Below are positions 39,849 to 49,176 of a stretch of DNA of 64,000 bases, one piece after another. A model generated the notes under the pieces. The model saw nothing but the letters and a program-made list of their open reading frames with translations. It was not told the DNA's origin and did not search any database. This DNA comes from Thalassobius sp050633445. GTDB taxonomy: Bacteria > Pseudomonadota > Alphaproteobacteria > Rhodobacterales > Rhodobacteraceae. The DNA is taken from positions 18,447-82,446 of the forward strand of contig JBOEGN010000008.1 in NCBI GenBank assembly GCA_050633445.1. Reading direction: 5' to 3'. Every line of letters starts with the position of its first letter. The stretch's first letter is position 1. Made by a program: the position numbers and the translations under genes.

Positions 39849-41630
39849 TCAGGCCGCAGGCAGGCTAACGATAAAGGTCGTGCCTTGGCCCAGAGTGCTT
39901 TCATAGCGGATCGCGCCGTCATGCGCCTCGAGGATTTCCTGCGTGATGTTCAGCCCCAGACCCGAGCCGCCACGCGCGCGGGTCGACGCAGAGTCAACCT
40001 GACTGAACCGCCCGAACACTTTGTCTTCGCAGCCCGGCGGGATTCCAACTCCGTGATCGCGCACCAGAATTTCGGTCTTGCTGTCGCGATGGCGTAGCGT
40101 CACCTCGATACTGGTGCCCCCGTCCGAGAATTTGGCCGCATTCGACAGCAGGTTGTTCATCACCTGAAGCAGCCGTTTTTGATCGCCAATGACCAGAGCG
40201 GGGGTGTTCGGAAAATCGGCCACGGCCTCGACCCCGTATTTGTCCAGATAGGATTTGTTGGCGATGATTGCCTCTTTGATCATGGGCACAAGATCCATGT
40301 GCTCCATGCGGAATTCCATCAGGCCTTGCTCCATCCGTTGCAGATCCAGCAGGTCGTCGATCATGGTTTTCAAACGGCGGGTGTTGTTGGCGGCAATGGC
40401 GATCAGGTGCGCGGTTTGTTCGGGCAAATCGTCGGGCTTTGTTAGCTGCACAATGTCCAGCGCCCCCTGGATCGAGGTGAGCGGCGTACGCAGCTCGTGG
40501 CTGACAGTCGACAGGAAATCCGATTTGGCACGGTTGGCCGTTTCCGCCTGCTGGGCGGCGCGGGCCATCAGGTCGGCATGGGCCTGTTGTTCGGTGATGT
40601 CGATAAAGGTCAGCGTCCAGCCCACCGCGGGGCCGCGCGGGTTGATCGGGCTGGCCAGCGGGTGCAGACGCGGATCAAAGGTGCTGCTGCCCCAGACAAC
40701 CGAGGTATGCGCGGGCAGCCGTCCTGACTTGATCACCTTACGGACCAGCGGCCCGATCTGGGGCAATTCGGTCAAAAGAGCACCAACACGGATGTCCTCG
40801 GTTTCCAGCAGATTTTTGGCGGGTTTGTTCAGCCCGGACAGGTGGCCTTCGTCGTCGAAAATAATCGTGGGCGTGTTGGTTTCGTCAAACAGCAGGTCGC
40901 GGGCAATGGTGGTGATATCCATCATCCGATTGTTCACGATCAGCCAACCAAACGCGGCCAAAACAAAGGAAAACATGAATGGAGTCGGGTCAAAGCCAAA
41001 CAGCGTTACACCCCATAGAATATAGGCTGCATTCCCGCCAAGCGGCACCAGCGTGATCAGCAGCAAGGTCACAAAGAACGGTCGTAGCGAAGGTTTGGCT
41101 CGCCGCAACGTCGCAAAGCTGATCGCGACAGAAGCCATCATGAACGCATAGACATAGCTGACGGCGACAAAGAAAAACGGCCCGTGATCAAACTGGCCTG
41201 ACATGCGGCCGTCGACCTCGATCAGGCGGGTGCCTTCGCCGTACAGAAGGTGGTGAAAATCATTGGTGAACGCCACCACCGAGATCAGGACTGGCCCGAC
41301 GATCTGGGCGAATTTTTTCAGCTGCGGTAGCGAATCGTCTTGGCCCAAAGAGTAGTGGAATAGAAACATCGCCCAGGCCGAGGGCATCAGAACGATGCCA
41401 GGCCAAGCCAGTTGCGACCAAAAGATCTTGCAATCAAGACTGGCGCTGGACAGCTCCATCATGGCAGCGAAAACCCACCACAACATGCCAATCTCGGCGG
41501 CCATGAACGATCGCTTGCCAGGGAACTGATGTTGGTGCCAGACCCACAACGCAAAAAAGATCGATCCCAATAGGACGATCAACGTGCCGACGACAGGTAG
41601 GTCAATGATGTCTGGTGCCAGACAGTGCAA
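39849..41630 (-). CDS. Membrane sensor histidine kinase with 7TM input and PAS domains
   Basis: A 593-residue hybrid-free kinase: seven hydrophobic helices at about 10-245 (histidine-kinase 7TM sensor type), a PAS domain (about 250-350), the phosphoacceptor helix with His in STVSHELRTPLTSI near 379, and an HATPase domain with N-box NNLLSNAAKF near 500, RDHGVGIPPG near 535 and RGGSGLGLNI near 562. The start is TTG with AAGGA eight bases upstream. No response regulator lies beside it. It converges on uvrC with no space between the stops. Confidence 0.9.
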   Translation of the reverse strand: MHCLAPDIIDLPVVGTLIVLLGSIFFALWVWHQHQFPGKRSFMAAEIGMLWWVFAAMMELSSASLDCKIFWSQLAWPGIVLMPSAWAMFLFHYSLGQDDSLPQLKKFAQIVGPVLISVVAFTNDFHHLLYGEGTRLIEVDGRMSGQFDHGPFFFVAVSYVYAFMMASVAISFATLRRAKPSLRPFFVTLLLITLVPLGGNAAYILWGVTLFGFDPTPFMFSFVLAAFGWLIVNNRMMDITTIARDLLFDETNTPTIIFDDEGHLSGLNKPAKNLLETEDIRVGALLTELPQIGPLVRKVIKSGRLPAHTSVVWGSSTFDPRLHPLASPINPRGPAVGWTLTFIDITEQQAHADLMARAAQQAETANRAKSDFLSTVSHELRTPLTSIQGALDIVQLTKPDDLPEQTAHLIAIAANNTRRLKTMIDDLLDLQRMEQGLMEFRMEHMDLVPMIKEAIIANKSYLDKYGVEAVADFPNTPALVIGDQKRLLQVMNNLLSNAAKFSDGGTSIEVTLRHRDSKTEILVRDHGVGIPPGCEDKVFGRFSQVDSASTRARGGSGLGLNITQEILEAHDGAIRYESTLGQGTTFIVSLPAA

Positions 41631-41816
41631 AGGTCTTTTCCTTAGACGAGCGGGAGAAACCGCAGAAATCTACAAAATTCGATGAAAATATCTTGCAGCT
41701 ATGTGTCAAAACTTGGGCTAGTTATGGCGGATACCGGGGTATTGTTCTTGGGCCGCGCTGCGCGTTTTGGACGAAACGATACTTTCCAGCCGTGTGTTAA
41801 CGGGTTAGGAAGCATC

Positions 41817-42482
41817 ATGAATTGGACAATCCCCAATATCCTGACGGTTATCCGTCTGTTGGCCGCTCCGGGCGTTGCCCTGATGTTTCTGTACTTTACC
41901 CGTCCCTATGCCGACTGGTTTGCGCTGATGCTGTTCCTTGCGGCGGCGATCACCGATTGGTTCGATGGCTACCTGGCGCGGCTGTGGGGGCAAGAGACAA
42001 AGATCGGCGCGATGCTGGACCCAATCGCGGACAAGGCCATGGTCGTGATCGCGCTGATGGTGATCGTTGGCTATTCCTCGATGTCTCCGGGGTTGGTGCT
42101 GCCTGCGACGTTCATCCTTTTCCGCGAGGTCTTTGTCTCGGGGTTGCGGGAATATCTGGGCGACACGGCGGGAACGCTAAAGGTGACTAAGCTGGCCAAA
42201 TGGAAAACCACGTTCCAGATGACCGCAATCGCCGTTCTGTTCCTGCAAGGCGTGTTCGAGCATTACTTCGGCATGTCCAGCTATGGCATGGACGCGGCCT
42301 TGATTACGGAAATCCTTGAGGGCCGCGAGGAAGACCTGCAAGGTCTGAACTGGAAACTGGATGGCATGATCTACAGCGGCTATGCCGGACTGATCCTGTT
42401 ATGGGTCGCGGCCATTCTGACGATGGTCACGGGCTGGGATTACTTCCGCAAAGCGCAGCCACACCTACGGGACGAAAAATGA
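41817..42482 (+). CDS. pgsA: CDP-diacylglycerol--glycerol-3-phosphate 3-phosphatidyltransferase
   Basis: Makes phosphatidylglycerol phosphate, the first committed step to anionic phospholipids, in the inner membrane. The 221-residue protein has the complete CDP-alcohol phosphotransferase motif: Asp50-Gly51, Ala54-Arg55, Gly64, Asp68 and Asp72. AGGA lies before ATG 41817; a longer upstream frame lacks support. It overlaps moaD and is read as pgsA-moaD-moaE. An insertion near 150-185 with several acidic residues is typical of alphaproteobacterial PgsA. Confidence 0.94.
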   Translation: MNWTIPNILTVIRLLAAPGVALMFLYFTRPYADWFALMLFLAAAITDWFDGYLARLWGQETKIGAMLDPIADKAMVVIALMVIVGYSSMSPGLVLPATFILFREVFVSGLREYLGDTAGTLKVTKLAKWKTTFQMTAIAVLFLQGVFEHYFGMSSYGMDAALITEILEGREEDLQGLNWKLDGMIYSGYAGLILLWVAAILTMVTGWDYFRKAQPHLRDEK

Positions 42483-42727
42483 TGGACGTTTTGTATTTTG
42501 CATGGGTGCGCGAACGGATCGGCATTCCGCGTGAAAAGATCGACACACAGGCCGCGACGGTTGCTGATCTGGTGGCTGAACTTGTCGCCCGCGAAGAGCG
42601 TTACGCCGCCGCTTTTGCCGATCTCTCGGCGCTGCGCGTGGCGGTGGATCAGGAACTGACGGATTTCGATGCGCCGCTGGATGGCGTGCGCGAGGTGGCG
42701 TTCTTTCCACCGATGACAGGGGGCTAA
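42479..42727 (+). CDS. moaD: Molybdopterin synthase small subunit MoaD
   Basis: An 82-residue ubiquitin-like sulfur carrier whose C-terminal Gly-Gly (FFPPMTGG at the very end) is thiocarboxylated and hands sulfur to precursor Z in molybdopterin formation. ATG 42479 overlaps the pgsA stop (ATGATGA), and the next codon is also ATG. moaE follows after one base. Confidence 0.94.
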   Translation: MMDVLYFAWVRERIGIPREKIDTQAATVADLVAELVAREERYAAAFADLSALRVAVDQELTDFDAPLDGVREVAFFPPMTGG

Positions 42728-42728
42728 G

Positions 42729-43172
42729 ATGACTGTCCGTGTGCAAGAAGCGCCCTTTGATCTGGGGGCCGAAACCCAGGCTTTCGCGGATGCTCAGACG
42801 GATATGGGCGCGGTGGTGACCTTTACCGGCATCGTGCGAGATCTGCCCGGTGACAACCTGGATCGCATGGTGATCGAGCATTACCCTGGCATGACCGAAA
42901 AGGCGCTGGAAAAGATCGAGGCTGACGCCCGCGAACGCTGGTCGCTGGGGGATGTTATGATCCTGCATCGTTTCGGCCCGATGGTGGCCAGTGACCGGAT
43001 CATGATGGTCGCAACGGCCTCGCGCCATCGCAAGGACGCATTCGAGGCGGCAGAATTTCTGATGGACTATCTTAAATCCCGCGCGCCCTTTTGGAAGAAG
43101 GAATTCACCACGTCCGGCGCCGATTGGGTTGCTGCCAAGGATGCCGACGAAGAGGCGTTGACCCGCTGGTAA
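42729..43172 (+). CDS. moaE: Molybdopterin synthase catalytic subunit MoaE
   Basis: Large subunit of molybdopterin synthase, binding precursor Z and the MoaD C-terminus. The 147-residue protein has MGAVVTFTGIVRD near 28-40, ILHRFGPM near 78-85 (active-site His-Arg), ASRHRKDAFEAAEFLMDYLK near 98-117 and the catalytic-lysine end RAPFWKKE near 119-126. Adjacent to moaD, so the two-subunit enzyme is co-expressed; moaB lies elsewhere in the window. Confidence 0.95.
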   Translation: MTVRVQEAPFDLGAETQAFADAQTDMGAVVTFTGIVRDLPGDNLDRMVIEHYPGMTEKALEKIEADARERWSLGDVMILHRFGPMVASDRIMMVATASRHRKDAFEAAEFLMDYLKSRAPFWKKEFTTSGADWVAAKDADEEALTRW

Positions 43173-43176
43173 GCGA

Positions 43177-43506
43177 TCAATCGGGCGCGTTTGCCTTTTC
43201 GACATATGCGCGCAGTTCTTCGGCCTCGTGGCGGGCTTCGCGCAGGCCATCCATGGTGGCGGACAGCTCGGCCTCGGTCTGGGCCAGTTGGTTGGTCAGC
43301 TCAGCCTCGCGCTGCTGCAAATAGGTGATAGCCTGATCGCGGGTCTCTTCGGCTTCGTGCAGTTCTTGCGCCATTTTCTCCAGTTCGCCCATGTCGGATT
43401 TCGACACACGGGTAAAGCGGTGGATCAGCCAGTTGGCAAACCAGCCCACGCAGAATGCGATGAACAGAACGATTGCGGTGACAATAATGAACTTCAGTCT
43501 ATCCAT
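43177..43506 (-). CDS. Membrane-anchored coiled-coil protein
   Basis: A 109-residue protein with one N-terminal transmembrane helix (about 5-25) and then a long continuous coiled coil rich in Glu, Leu, Ala and Gln (about 38-105). The ATG at 43506 overlaps the stop of the OmpA-family gene by eight bases, so expression is coupled. It may be a structural helper of that envelope protein. Function unknown. Confidence 0.7.
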   Translation of the reverse strand: MDRLKFIIVTAIVLFIAFCVGWFANWLIHRFTRVSKSDMGELEKMAQELHEAEETRDQAITYLQQREAELTNQLAQTEAELSATMDGLREARHEAEELRAYVEKANAPD

Positions 43507-45427
43507 CGTCTGATCCTCCTTCGGCAGCGGCGTCTGTCGCGGCCTGATCTTTCTGAGCGTCTTCTTGGGCTGGTTGCTCCATCGATTCAAGCGTCGTTTT
43601 TTCTTCCACCGTGGGTTTTGGGCGGATCAGCTTGATTTCAATGCGGCGGTTTGCGTCCCGGCCCTCTGCGGTGTCGTTGTCGGCGATGGGCTGTGCCTCG
43701 CCATAACCCTTGGCCGAGAACGAGGCCGTCAGCACCTGGCGTTCACGCAAGGCATTCAGAACGGCCTGAGCGCGGCGTTGGCTGAGCGCCTGGTTCATGC
43801 CTTCGCGGCCCTGACTGTCGGTGTGGCCACCGACCTCCATCTTCAGTTCCTCGCACCCGCGCAGAACGTCGGCGATGTCGTTCAAAATGACCGCGGCCTC
43901 GGCATCGGGTTTATCCGAGCCAGGTTCGAAATTGATTTTGCGGGTCTTCAGAATTTCGGCCACGCCCGCCTCGCATTCATCGGGCGTCGGCAACGAGGCG
44001 ATAGGGTCCAGCGCCTCGACATATTGCACGCGGATTTCATAGCGGTCCGTTTCGCTGAGCTGATCAGAGAACAGCCGGGCAATTTCAGCATTGGTTTCCG
44101 TATTTCCGGTTTTGCCCGAGATCGAGATCAGGTCAGGCGTCACCACAATCAAGCCATTCGACAGGTGCGACAGACCGTCCAGTGCGGTCAGGATCCGCAG
44201 GCTCCAGCGGTTGGGCAGGTCTTCGTCCAGGCGGGCGGCGTTGTAAATCGACTTGCTGCCGAACCGCGCCTTGGCAAAGGTTTCAACGGTGGTCCGGGCG
44301 GTGTCGTCGGCCAACCGACCGCGCAACTGCACCAGCCCCTCGGGGGAAAGGGTGGCGGTGAATTCAGGCGGGGCCGTCGCCGCATCTTTTTCAACGGGTT
44401 TGGTCAAAACGGAATGCAAGGCAAACACGTCGGGCAGGTTGTTTTCCAACTCGCCGATGATGCGGTCGAATTGCCCTTGCGTGGTCGTTTCCGCCGCGAT
44501 CAGGGTAATGTCAGCATCGGAAAACGTGACCGAGCCTTGGCCCATTTCGCTCAGCGCTGTGATCGCCTGTTCTACCGCCGTCGCCCAGTTGGGTGAGGGG
44601 ACGCCCAAGCCGACAGTGCAGTTTGCGGTGCCTTCCAGTCCGGCCGCGTAGGCGGCGCTTAGGATACGGTCGCGTGCGGCGTCGCTCTCGGCCGAGCAGG
44701 CATCGAACCGCGCCCCACCGTCGTCGATGACATAGCGCAGAGTGAAGGGTGTGATGACCGGGCGCGGTGCGGTGATGTCCAGGGTCAGCGCCACGTCATC
44801 CGGTACGCGCCGCTTCAGCTCGCTTTCCAGCTTGCGTTTGCTTTTGGCGCTGTCCGACATGGCGCGGATCTCGACGGCCCCGGCAGTGACCGAGATTTTG
44901 CTGCGGGGCAGAAACTCTAACGCGTCCAGTGCAAAGTCCATCGAGCGGTGCCATTCTGCGGGCACAGGATAGTCGGCGACTTCTAACAGGTCGGTGGCGC
45001 GGCCTTCGGCGGCCATGGGGCGGATGATTTTTAGCAGCGTTGCCCGATCGGTCGAGGCGGGCACCAGTCCGATCAGCGATATGCCACTGTCGTTGCGCAA
45101 AATCTCGACCGAGAAGGTCGGCGCCAACAGATCGGCGCTGTCTTTTACCGTCATTTGGTCGATCACACGTGCGGCATCCACAACAGAGCCCGCAGTGGAT
45201 AGGGCGTTAAACCGTACGGCCTCGGATGTTGCTTCGCCGGACAGGAAAACCTGGAGGCCATTCGCCTCGACCTCGGCCCAGTGCATCAGCTGCGCGTCCA
45301 GCGCGCGGCGCACGCCAAGTTCGGACTGGTCCTCGACCGTGTTCACGGCAAAGCCCGCACCAATAACAGACAGGACAGCTGCTGCCCCGAAAGTAGCCGA
45401 AATGATGGCAATGGAAGATAGTCGCAT
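43499..45427 (-). CDS. OmpA-family envelope protein
   Basis: A 642-residue protein: N-terminal signal or anchor helix (about 5-27), a large periplasmic region (30-500) of repeated alpha/beta units that resemble BON-type domains (TLDITAPRPVITPFTLRYVI; FSADITLIA-type segments), and a C-terminal OmpA peptidoglycan-binding domain with VGGHTDSQGREGMNQALSQR near 535-554 and RDANRRIEIKLI near 595-606. The last 35 residues are acidic and Ala/Gln-rich. ATG 45427 is chosen for the hydrophobic start. Likely tethers outer envelope and cell wall; co-transcribed with the coiled-coil gene downstream. Confidence 0.82.
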   Translation of the reverse strand: MRLSSIAIISATFGAAAVLSVIGAGFAVNTVEDQSELGVRRALDAQLMHWAEVEANGLQVFLSGEATSEAVRFNALSTAGSVVDAARVIDQMTVKDSADLLAPTFSVEILRNDSGISLIGLVPASTDRATLLKIIRPMAAEGRATDLLEVADYPVPAEWHRSMDFALDALEFLPRSKISVTAGAVEIRAMSDSAKSKRKLESELKRRVPDDVALTLDITAPRPVITPFTLRYVIDDGGARFDACSAESDAARDRILSAAYAAGLEGTANCTVGLGVPSPNWATAVEQAITALSEMGQGSVTFSDADITLIAAETTTQGQFDRIIGELENNLPDVFALHSVLTKPVEKDAATAPPEFTATLSPEGLVQLRGRLADDTARTTVETFAKARFGSKSIYNAARLDEDLPNRWSLRILTALDGLSHLSNGLIVVTPDLISISGKTGNTETNAEIARLFSDQLSETDRYEIRVQYVEALDPIASLPTPDECEAGVAEILKTRKINFEPGSDKPDAEAAVILNDIADVLRGCEELKMEVGGHTDSQGREGMNQALSQRRAQAVLNALRERQVLTASFSAKGYGEAQPIADNDTAEGRDANRRIEIKLIRPKPTVEEKTTLESMEQPAQEDAQKDQAATDAAAEGGSDDG

Positions 45428-45484
45428 GAGCCCTGTCGGTCTTGTGTTTCCAGTGTCTTTAAGGCGCACAAGGGGCCAGTGCAA

Positions 45485-46456
45485 TCACAGGAACATCGCA
45501 CCGGCGAAAAACAGCAAGGGGATCAAGCCAGTATCGCGGTTTGCGCGAAACAGCTTTAGGCAAATCGCGTTGTCGTCGATATTTAGGATCCGCAGCTGCC
45601 AAATCATATGCGCCCCCATGGCCCACGGTGCCAGCAAGGCGATCAGAATGGCAAAGGGACGATCCGCCTGGCCGGACATGGCCACCAGGATCGACAGCCC
45701 CATCAAAATCACAGTGGCCACCAGAAAGCGGCGCAGCCAGCTGGGCGTATTCTCGGCAAACAGGCGCGCGGTGGATTTCACCCCGATCAACGCATCATCC
45801 TCTTTGTCCTGATGGGCATAGATCGTGTCATAGAACAGGGTCCAGGCGATCCCCGCGATGTACAGGATCAACGGTGCAACATGCAGGCTGCCGGTATGGG
45901 CAACCCAGGCCAGCATGGCCCCCCAATTGAACGCCAGTCCCAGGAATATCTGAGGCCACCACGTGAACCGTTTGGCAAAGGGGTAGATCGCGACAGGCAG
46001 CAGCGCCAGCACGCCCATTCCAATCGCTGCCGTATTGAAGGTCAGCAGAATCGCAAAGGAAATCAGCGCTTGAAGGCCCATCCAGATCACGGCTTGCTTT
46101 ACGCTAACCTGCCCCGAGGGGATGGGGCGCGATTTGGTTCGCTCGACCGCGCCGTCGAAATCACGGTCGGTGATATCGTTCCACGTACAGCCTGCGCCGC
46201 GCATCAGCCAGGCGCCCAGCCCACACCCGATGAACACCCACAGGTCATGCCAGCTGGTTTGACCGTCATGCAGAATCGCCAGGGCCAGCCCCCACCAACA
46301 AGGCAGCAGCAACAGCCACGTCCCGATTGGTCGGTCCGCGCGCGATAGTCGCAGATAAGGGCGCAAGAAGGCAGGTGCGCGGTGGTCGACCCAATTGCCT
46401 TGGACCGCGTCAGAAACCTGGCCCTCCGGCTCTGGCATATGCGGGTGTTCGGGCAT
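45485..46456 (-). CDS. ubiA: 4-hydroxybenzoate polyprenyltransferase
   Basis: Attaches the polyprenyl tail to 4-hydroxybenzoate in ubiquinone synthesis, in the inner membrane. The 323-residue protein has about eight or nine helices and both Asp-rich prenyl-diphosphate motifs: NDITDRDFDGAVERTKSRP near 93-111 and DTIYAHQDKEDD near 214-225. ATG 46456 is the likely start, though ATG 46438 is possible. The start codons of ubiA and the divergent rsmE are only 12 bases apart, so their promoters must overlap each other's coding regions. Confidence 0.93.
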   Translation of the reverse strand: MPEHPHMPEPEGQVSDAVQGNWVDHRAPAFLRPYLRLSRADRPIGTWLLLLPCWWGLALAILHDGQTSWHDLWVFIGCGLGAWLMRGAGCTWNDITDRDFDGAVERTKSRPIPSGQVSVKQAVIWMGLQALISFAILLTFNTAAIGMGVLALLPVAIYPFAKRFTWWPQIFLGLAFNWGAMLAWVAHTGSLHVAPLILYIAGIAWTLFYDTIYAHQDKEDDALIGVKSTARLFAENTPSWLRRFLVATVILMGLSILVAMSGQADRPFAILIALLAPWAMGAHMIWQLRILNIDDNAICLKLFRANRDTGLIPLLFFAGAMFL

Positions 46457-46468
46457 AAGAATGGGTCC

Positions 46469-47203
46469 ATGATTGTGAAAATCCGCCTTTATGTAGACCA
46501 TCCTTTGGGCGATGGGCAAACGGTTCCGCTAGAGCGGGACCAGGCTCATTATCTGTTCGGTGTTATGCGCCAGCAGACCGGCGCGCGTGTTGCCCTGTTC
46601 AATGGCAAGGATGGCGAATGGGTGGCCGAAGTCACGCAGGCCGGTAAACGCGGCGGAGAGCTGCTGTGCCAAGAGCAGACCAAACCGTTGCAAATGCCGC
46701 CAGACCTGTGGCTGCTGTTCGCGCCGATCAAGAAGGCCCGCACAGATTTCATCGTGGAAAAGGCGGCTGAAATGGGGGCCGCGCGGATCATGCCGATCCA
46801 GACCGAGTTCACCAATTCCGAACGGATCCGGCAGGACCGATTGCAGGCGCATGCGGTCGAAGCCGCCGAGCAATGCGGCGGCACCTATGTCCCCGAAGTC
46901 ACGGAATTGCAGAAACTTGACCGGCTTTTGACGGATTGGCCCGAGGACCGGCACCTGATGTTCTGTGACGAGGCTGAGGCGGGTCAAGCCCGTGATCTGG
47001 CCGCGGCCAATCCCGGAAAATGGGCGATTCTGATCGGACCCGAGGGCGGGTTTTCCCCGGCTGAACGCAAACGCTTGCACGCTTTGCCCTTTGCGCATGT
47101 CGTCAGTTTGGGCCCGCGCATCCTGCGGGCTGATACTGCGGCTGTTGCGGCTCTTACGGTCTGGCAGCAAGCGCTTGGAGATTGGAACGAGGGCAGCGCA
47201 TGA
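46469..47203 (+). CDS. rsmE: 16S rRNA (uracil(1498)-N(3))-methyltransferase
   Basis: SPOUT-class enzyme that methylates U1498 of 16S rRNA using S-adenosylmethionine. The 244-residue protein has an N-terminal PUA-like domain (about 1-75) and the knotted SPOUT domain with KAAEMGAARIMPIQTEFTN near 96-114, ILIGPEGGFSPAE near 189-201 and LGPRILRADTAAVAAL near 216-231. It overlaps the next gene by four bases (ATGA). Confidence 0.94.
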   Translation: MIVKIRLYVDHPLGDGQTVPLERDQAHYLFGVMRQQTGARVALFNGKDGEWVAEVTQAGKRGGELLCQEQTKPLQMPPDLWLLFAPIKKARTDFIVEKAAEMGAARIMPIQTEFTNSERIRQDRLQAHAVEAAEQCGGTYVPEVTELQKLDRLLTDWPEDRHLMFCDEAEAGQARDLAAANPGKWAILIGPEGGFSPAERKRLHALPFAHVVSLGPRILRADTAAVAALTVWQQALGDWNEGSA

Positions 47204-47712
47204 GCCTGATCCGCCCGAACGCAGCCAATGAACTGAAACGCTGGGCCGAGCCTTTGGCCGCGCTGGCGTTGATTGGTTTGGGGCTGTGGTGGGCGCTGAC
47301 GGCCTTTGGTGTGCTTAGATGGCTGGGCTGGGCGCTGGTGGCCGGAGGCGTCGTGTTGTTGTTGCTAGGCGTTCGGCGCGCTCGGTTCTGGCGGGGCGCT
47401 GGGGGCGTGGGCCATGTGGATGTGAACGAAGGCACCATCACCTATTTCAGCCCCGAAGGTGGGAATGTTCTGCCAATCGAAGCTTTGGCGCGGATCACGT
47501 TGTCCGGTCAAAACGAGGCACGCCACTGGCTGCTGCACGCGCGTGGGTTTCAGCCCGTCAGAATTCCGGTCACGGCCAGCGGCGCAGCGGCGCTGTATGA
47601 TGTGTTTGCCGGTCTGCCGGAGATTCAGATGGAAACCTTGCTGCGTGCCTTGGAAAAGCCCATCGAAAACGATGTTGTGATCTGGTCTCGAAACCTTGTC
47701 GCGCTGCATTGA
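47200..47712 (+). CDS. Two-helix membrane protein of unknown function
   Basis: A 170-residue protein with two adjacent N-terminal transmembrane helices (about 18-36 and 42-62), then a soluble C-terminal region of beta character (GGVGHVDVNEGTITYFSPEG; VLPIEALARITLS; NEARHWLLHARGFQPVRIPV). That pattern, a hydrophobic hairpin followed by a compact beta domain, is like bacterial PH-domain membrane proteins. Coupled to rsmE by a four-base overlap. Function unknown. Confidence 0.7.
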   Translation: MSLIRPNAANELKRWAEPLAALALIGLGLWWALTAFGVLRWLGWALVAGGVVLLLLGVRRARFWRGAGGVGHVDVNEGTITYFSPEGGNVLPIEALARITLSGQNEARHWLLHARGFQPVRIPVTASGAAALYDVFAGLPEIQMETLLRALEKPIENDVVIWSRNLVALH

Positions 47713-47772
47713 CTTTACCGTCTTTAGACCGCAATTCTGGCCGGACCTGAGGGACTAAGACCGGAGCGATAC

Positions 47773-49143
47773 ATGTCCATTCCCCAAACTGGCGGCGGGC
47801 CGATCGAAAGCATGGCCCAGCTGGCCGAGTACCTGGAATCCGGTTGCAAACCGAAAGATGACTGGCGCATCGGCACCGAACACGAAAAGTTCGGATATTG
47901 CAAAGACACGCAGAAACCGATCCCCTACGAGGGCGAACGCTCGGTTCTGGCGGTGCTGGAAGGGCTGCGTGACGGTCATGACTGGACCCCGCTCGAAGAA
48001 GGCGGCAAGCTGATCGGCCTTGAAAAAGACGGTGCAAATGTCAGCCTGGAACCCGGTGGTCAGCTGGAACTGTCCGGCGCGCCCTTGGAAACCATTCACC
48101 AGACTTGCGACGAGGTAAATGACCACCTGCGCGATGTGAAAGACATTGCTGACAAGGTTGGCGTTGGCTTCATCGGTCTTGGGGCGGCGCCGATCTGGTC
48201 GCATGACCAGATGCCGATGATGCCCAAGGGGCGTTACAAGCTGATGACCGATTACATGGATCGGGTCGGCACCATGGGAAAATCCATGATGTACCGCACC
48301 TGTACCGTGCAGGTGAATCTGGACTTCGGCTCCGAGGCGGACATGGTTCAGAAATTCCGTGTCGCCTTGGCGTTGCAGCCCGTTGCGACCGCTTTGTTTG
48401 CCAACTCGCCCTTCTTTGAGGGCAAACCCAATGGCCACAAATCCTGGCGCGCGCGCGTGTGGCGCGATCTGGATGCGGACCGTACGGGAATGCTGCCCTT
48501 CGTGTTCGACGAAGGTTTCGGGTTCGAGCAGTACGTGGACTATGTCCTGGATGTGCCGATGTATTTTGTCTATCGCGATGGGCAATATATCAATGCGCTG
48601 GGGCAGTCTTTCCGTGATTTCCTTAAGGGGCAACTGCCCGCGCTGCCCGGTGAAACGCCGACGCTATCGGATTGGGCGGATCATCTGACCACGGTCTTCC
48701 CCGAGGCACGGATCAAGAAATTCATGGAGATGCGCGGCGCCGATGGTGGCCCATGGCGTCGGATTTGTGCGCTTCCCGCCTTCTGGGTTGGGCTGATGTA
48801 TGACCAATCCAGCCTGGATGCGGCCTGGGATCTGGTGAAGCACTGGGATGCCGAAACCCGCGAGGCCTGGCGTGTCGAGGCCAGCGTTCGTGGTTTGCAG
48901 GCAATTGTGGGCGGTCGTCGGATGATCGACCTGGCCGCCGAAGTGTTGGACATCTCACGCAAGGGATTGATCGCACGTCAACGCAGTGGCTTGGGCGGCA
49001 TGGTGCAGGACGAACGCCATTTCCTGCACGCGCTAGAGGACAGCATCGAAACCGCCAAAACTCCGGCGGACGAGTTGCTGGATCGCTATCACGGTGACTG
49101 GAATGGTGACCTGACGCGGATTTACGACGAATTCAGTTACTGA
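47773..49143 (+). CDS. gshA: Glutamate--cysteine ligase
   Basis: Catalyses the first, rate-limiting step of glutathione synthesis. The 456-residue protein belongs to the plant/alphaproteobacterial GCS2-type ligases: GTEHEKFGY near 34-42 (metal/glutamate-binding Glu), SLEPGGQLELSGAP near 91-104, MMYRTCTVQVNLDFGSE near 171-187, and RADGGPW-like MRGADGGPWRR near 316. An independent gene starting 60 bases after the previous stop, with its own terminator. Confidence 0.94.
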   Translation: MSIPQTGGGPIESMAQLAEYLESGCKPKDDWRIGTEHEKFGYCKDTQKPIPYEGERSVLAVLEGLRDGHDWTPLEEGGKLIGLEKDGANVSLEPGGQLELSGAPLETIHQTCDEVNDHLRDVKDIADKVGVGFIGLGAAPIWSHDQMPMMPKGRYKLMTDYMDRVGTMGKSMMYRTCTVQVNLDFGSEADMVQKFRVALALQPVATALFANSPFFEGKPNGHKSWRARVWRDLDADRTGMLPFVFDEGFGFEQYVDYVLDVPMYFVYRDGQYINALGQSFRDFLKGQLPALPGETPTLSDWADHLTTVFPEARIKKFMEMRGADGGPWRRICALPAFWVGLMYDQSSLDAAWDLVKHWDAETREAWRVEASVRGLQAIVGGRRMIDLAAEVLDISRKGLIARQRSGLGGMVQDERHFLHALEDSIETAKTPADELLDRYHGDWNGDLTRIYDEFSY

Positions 49144-49147
49144 TCTG

Positions 49148-49175
49148 AAAAGCGCCCGGTTACACGGGCGCTTTT
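49148..49175. terminator. Hairpin terminator between gshA and plsY
   Basis: AAAAGCGCCCG (49148-49158), loop GTTACA, CGGGCGCTTTT (49165-49175). The perfect 11-bp stem has A- and T-tracts on its two sides, so it can terminate both convergent genes. Confidence 0.88.
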
Positions 49176-49176
49176 G

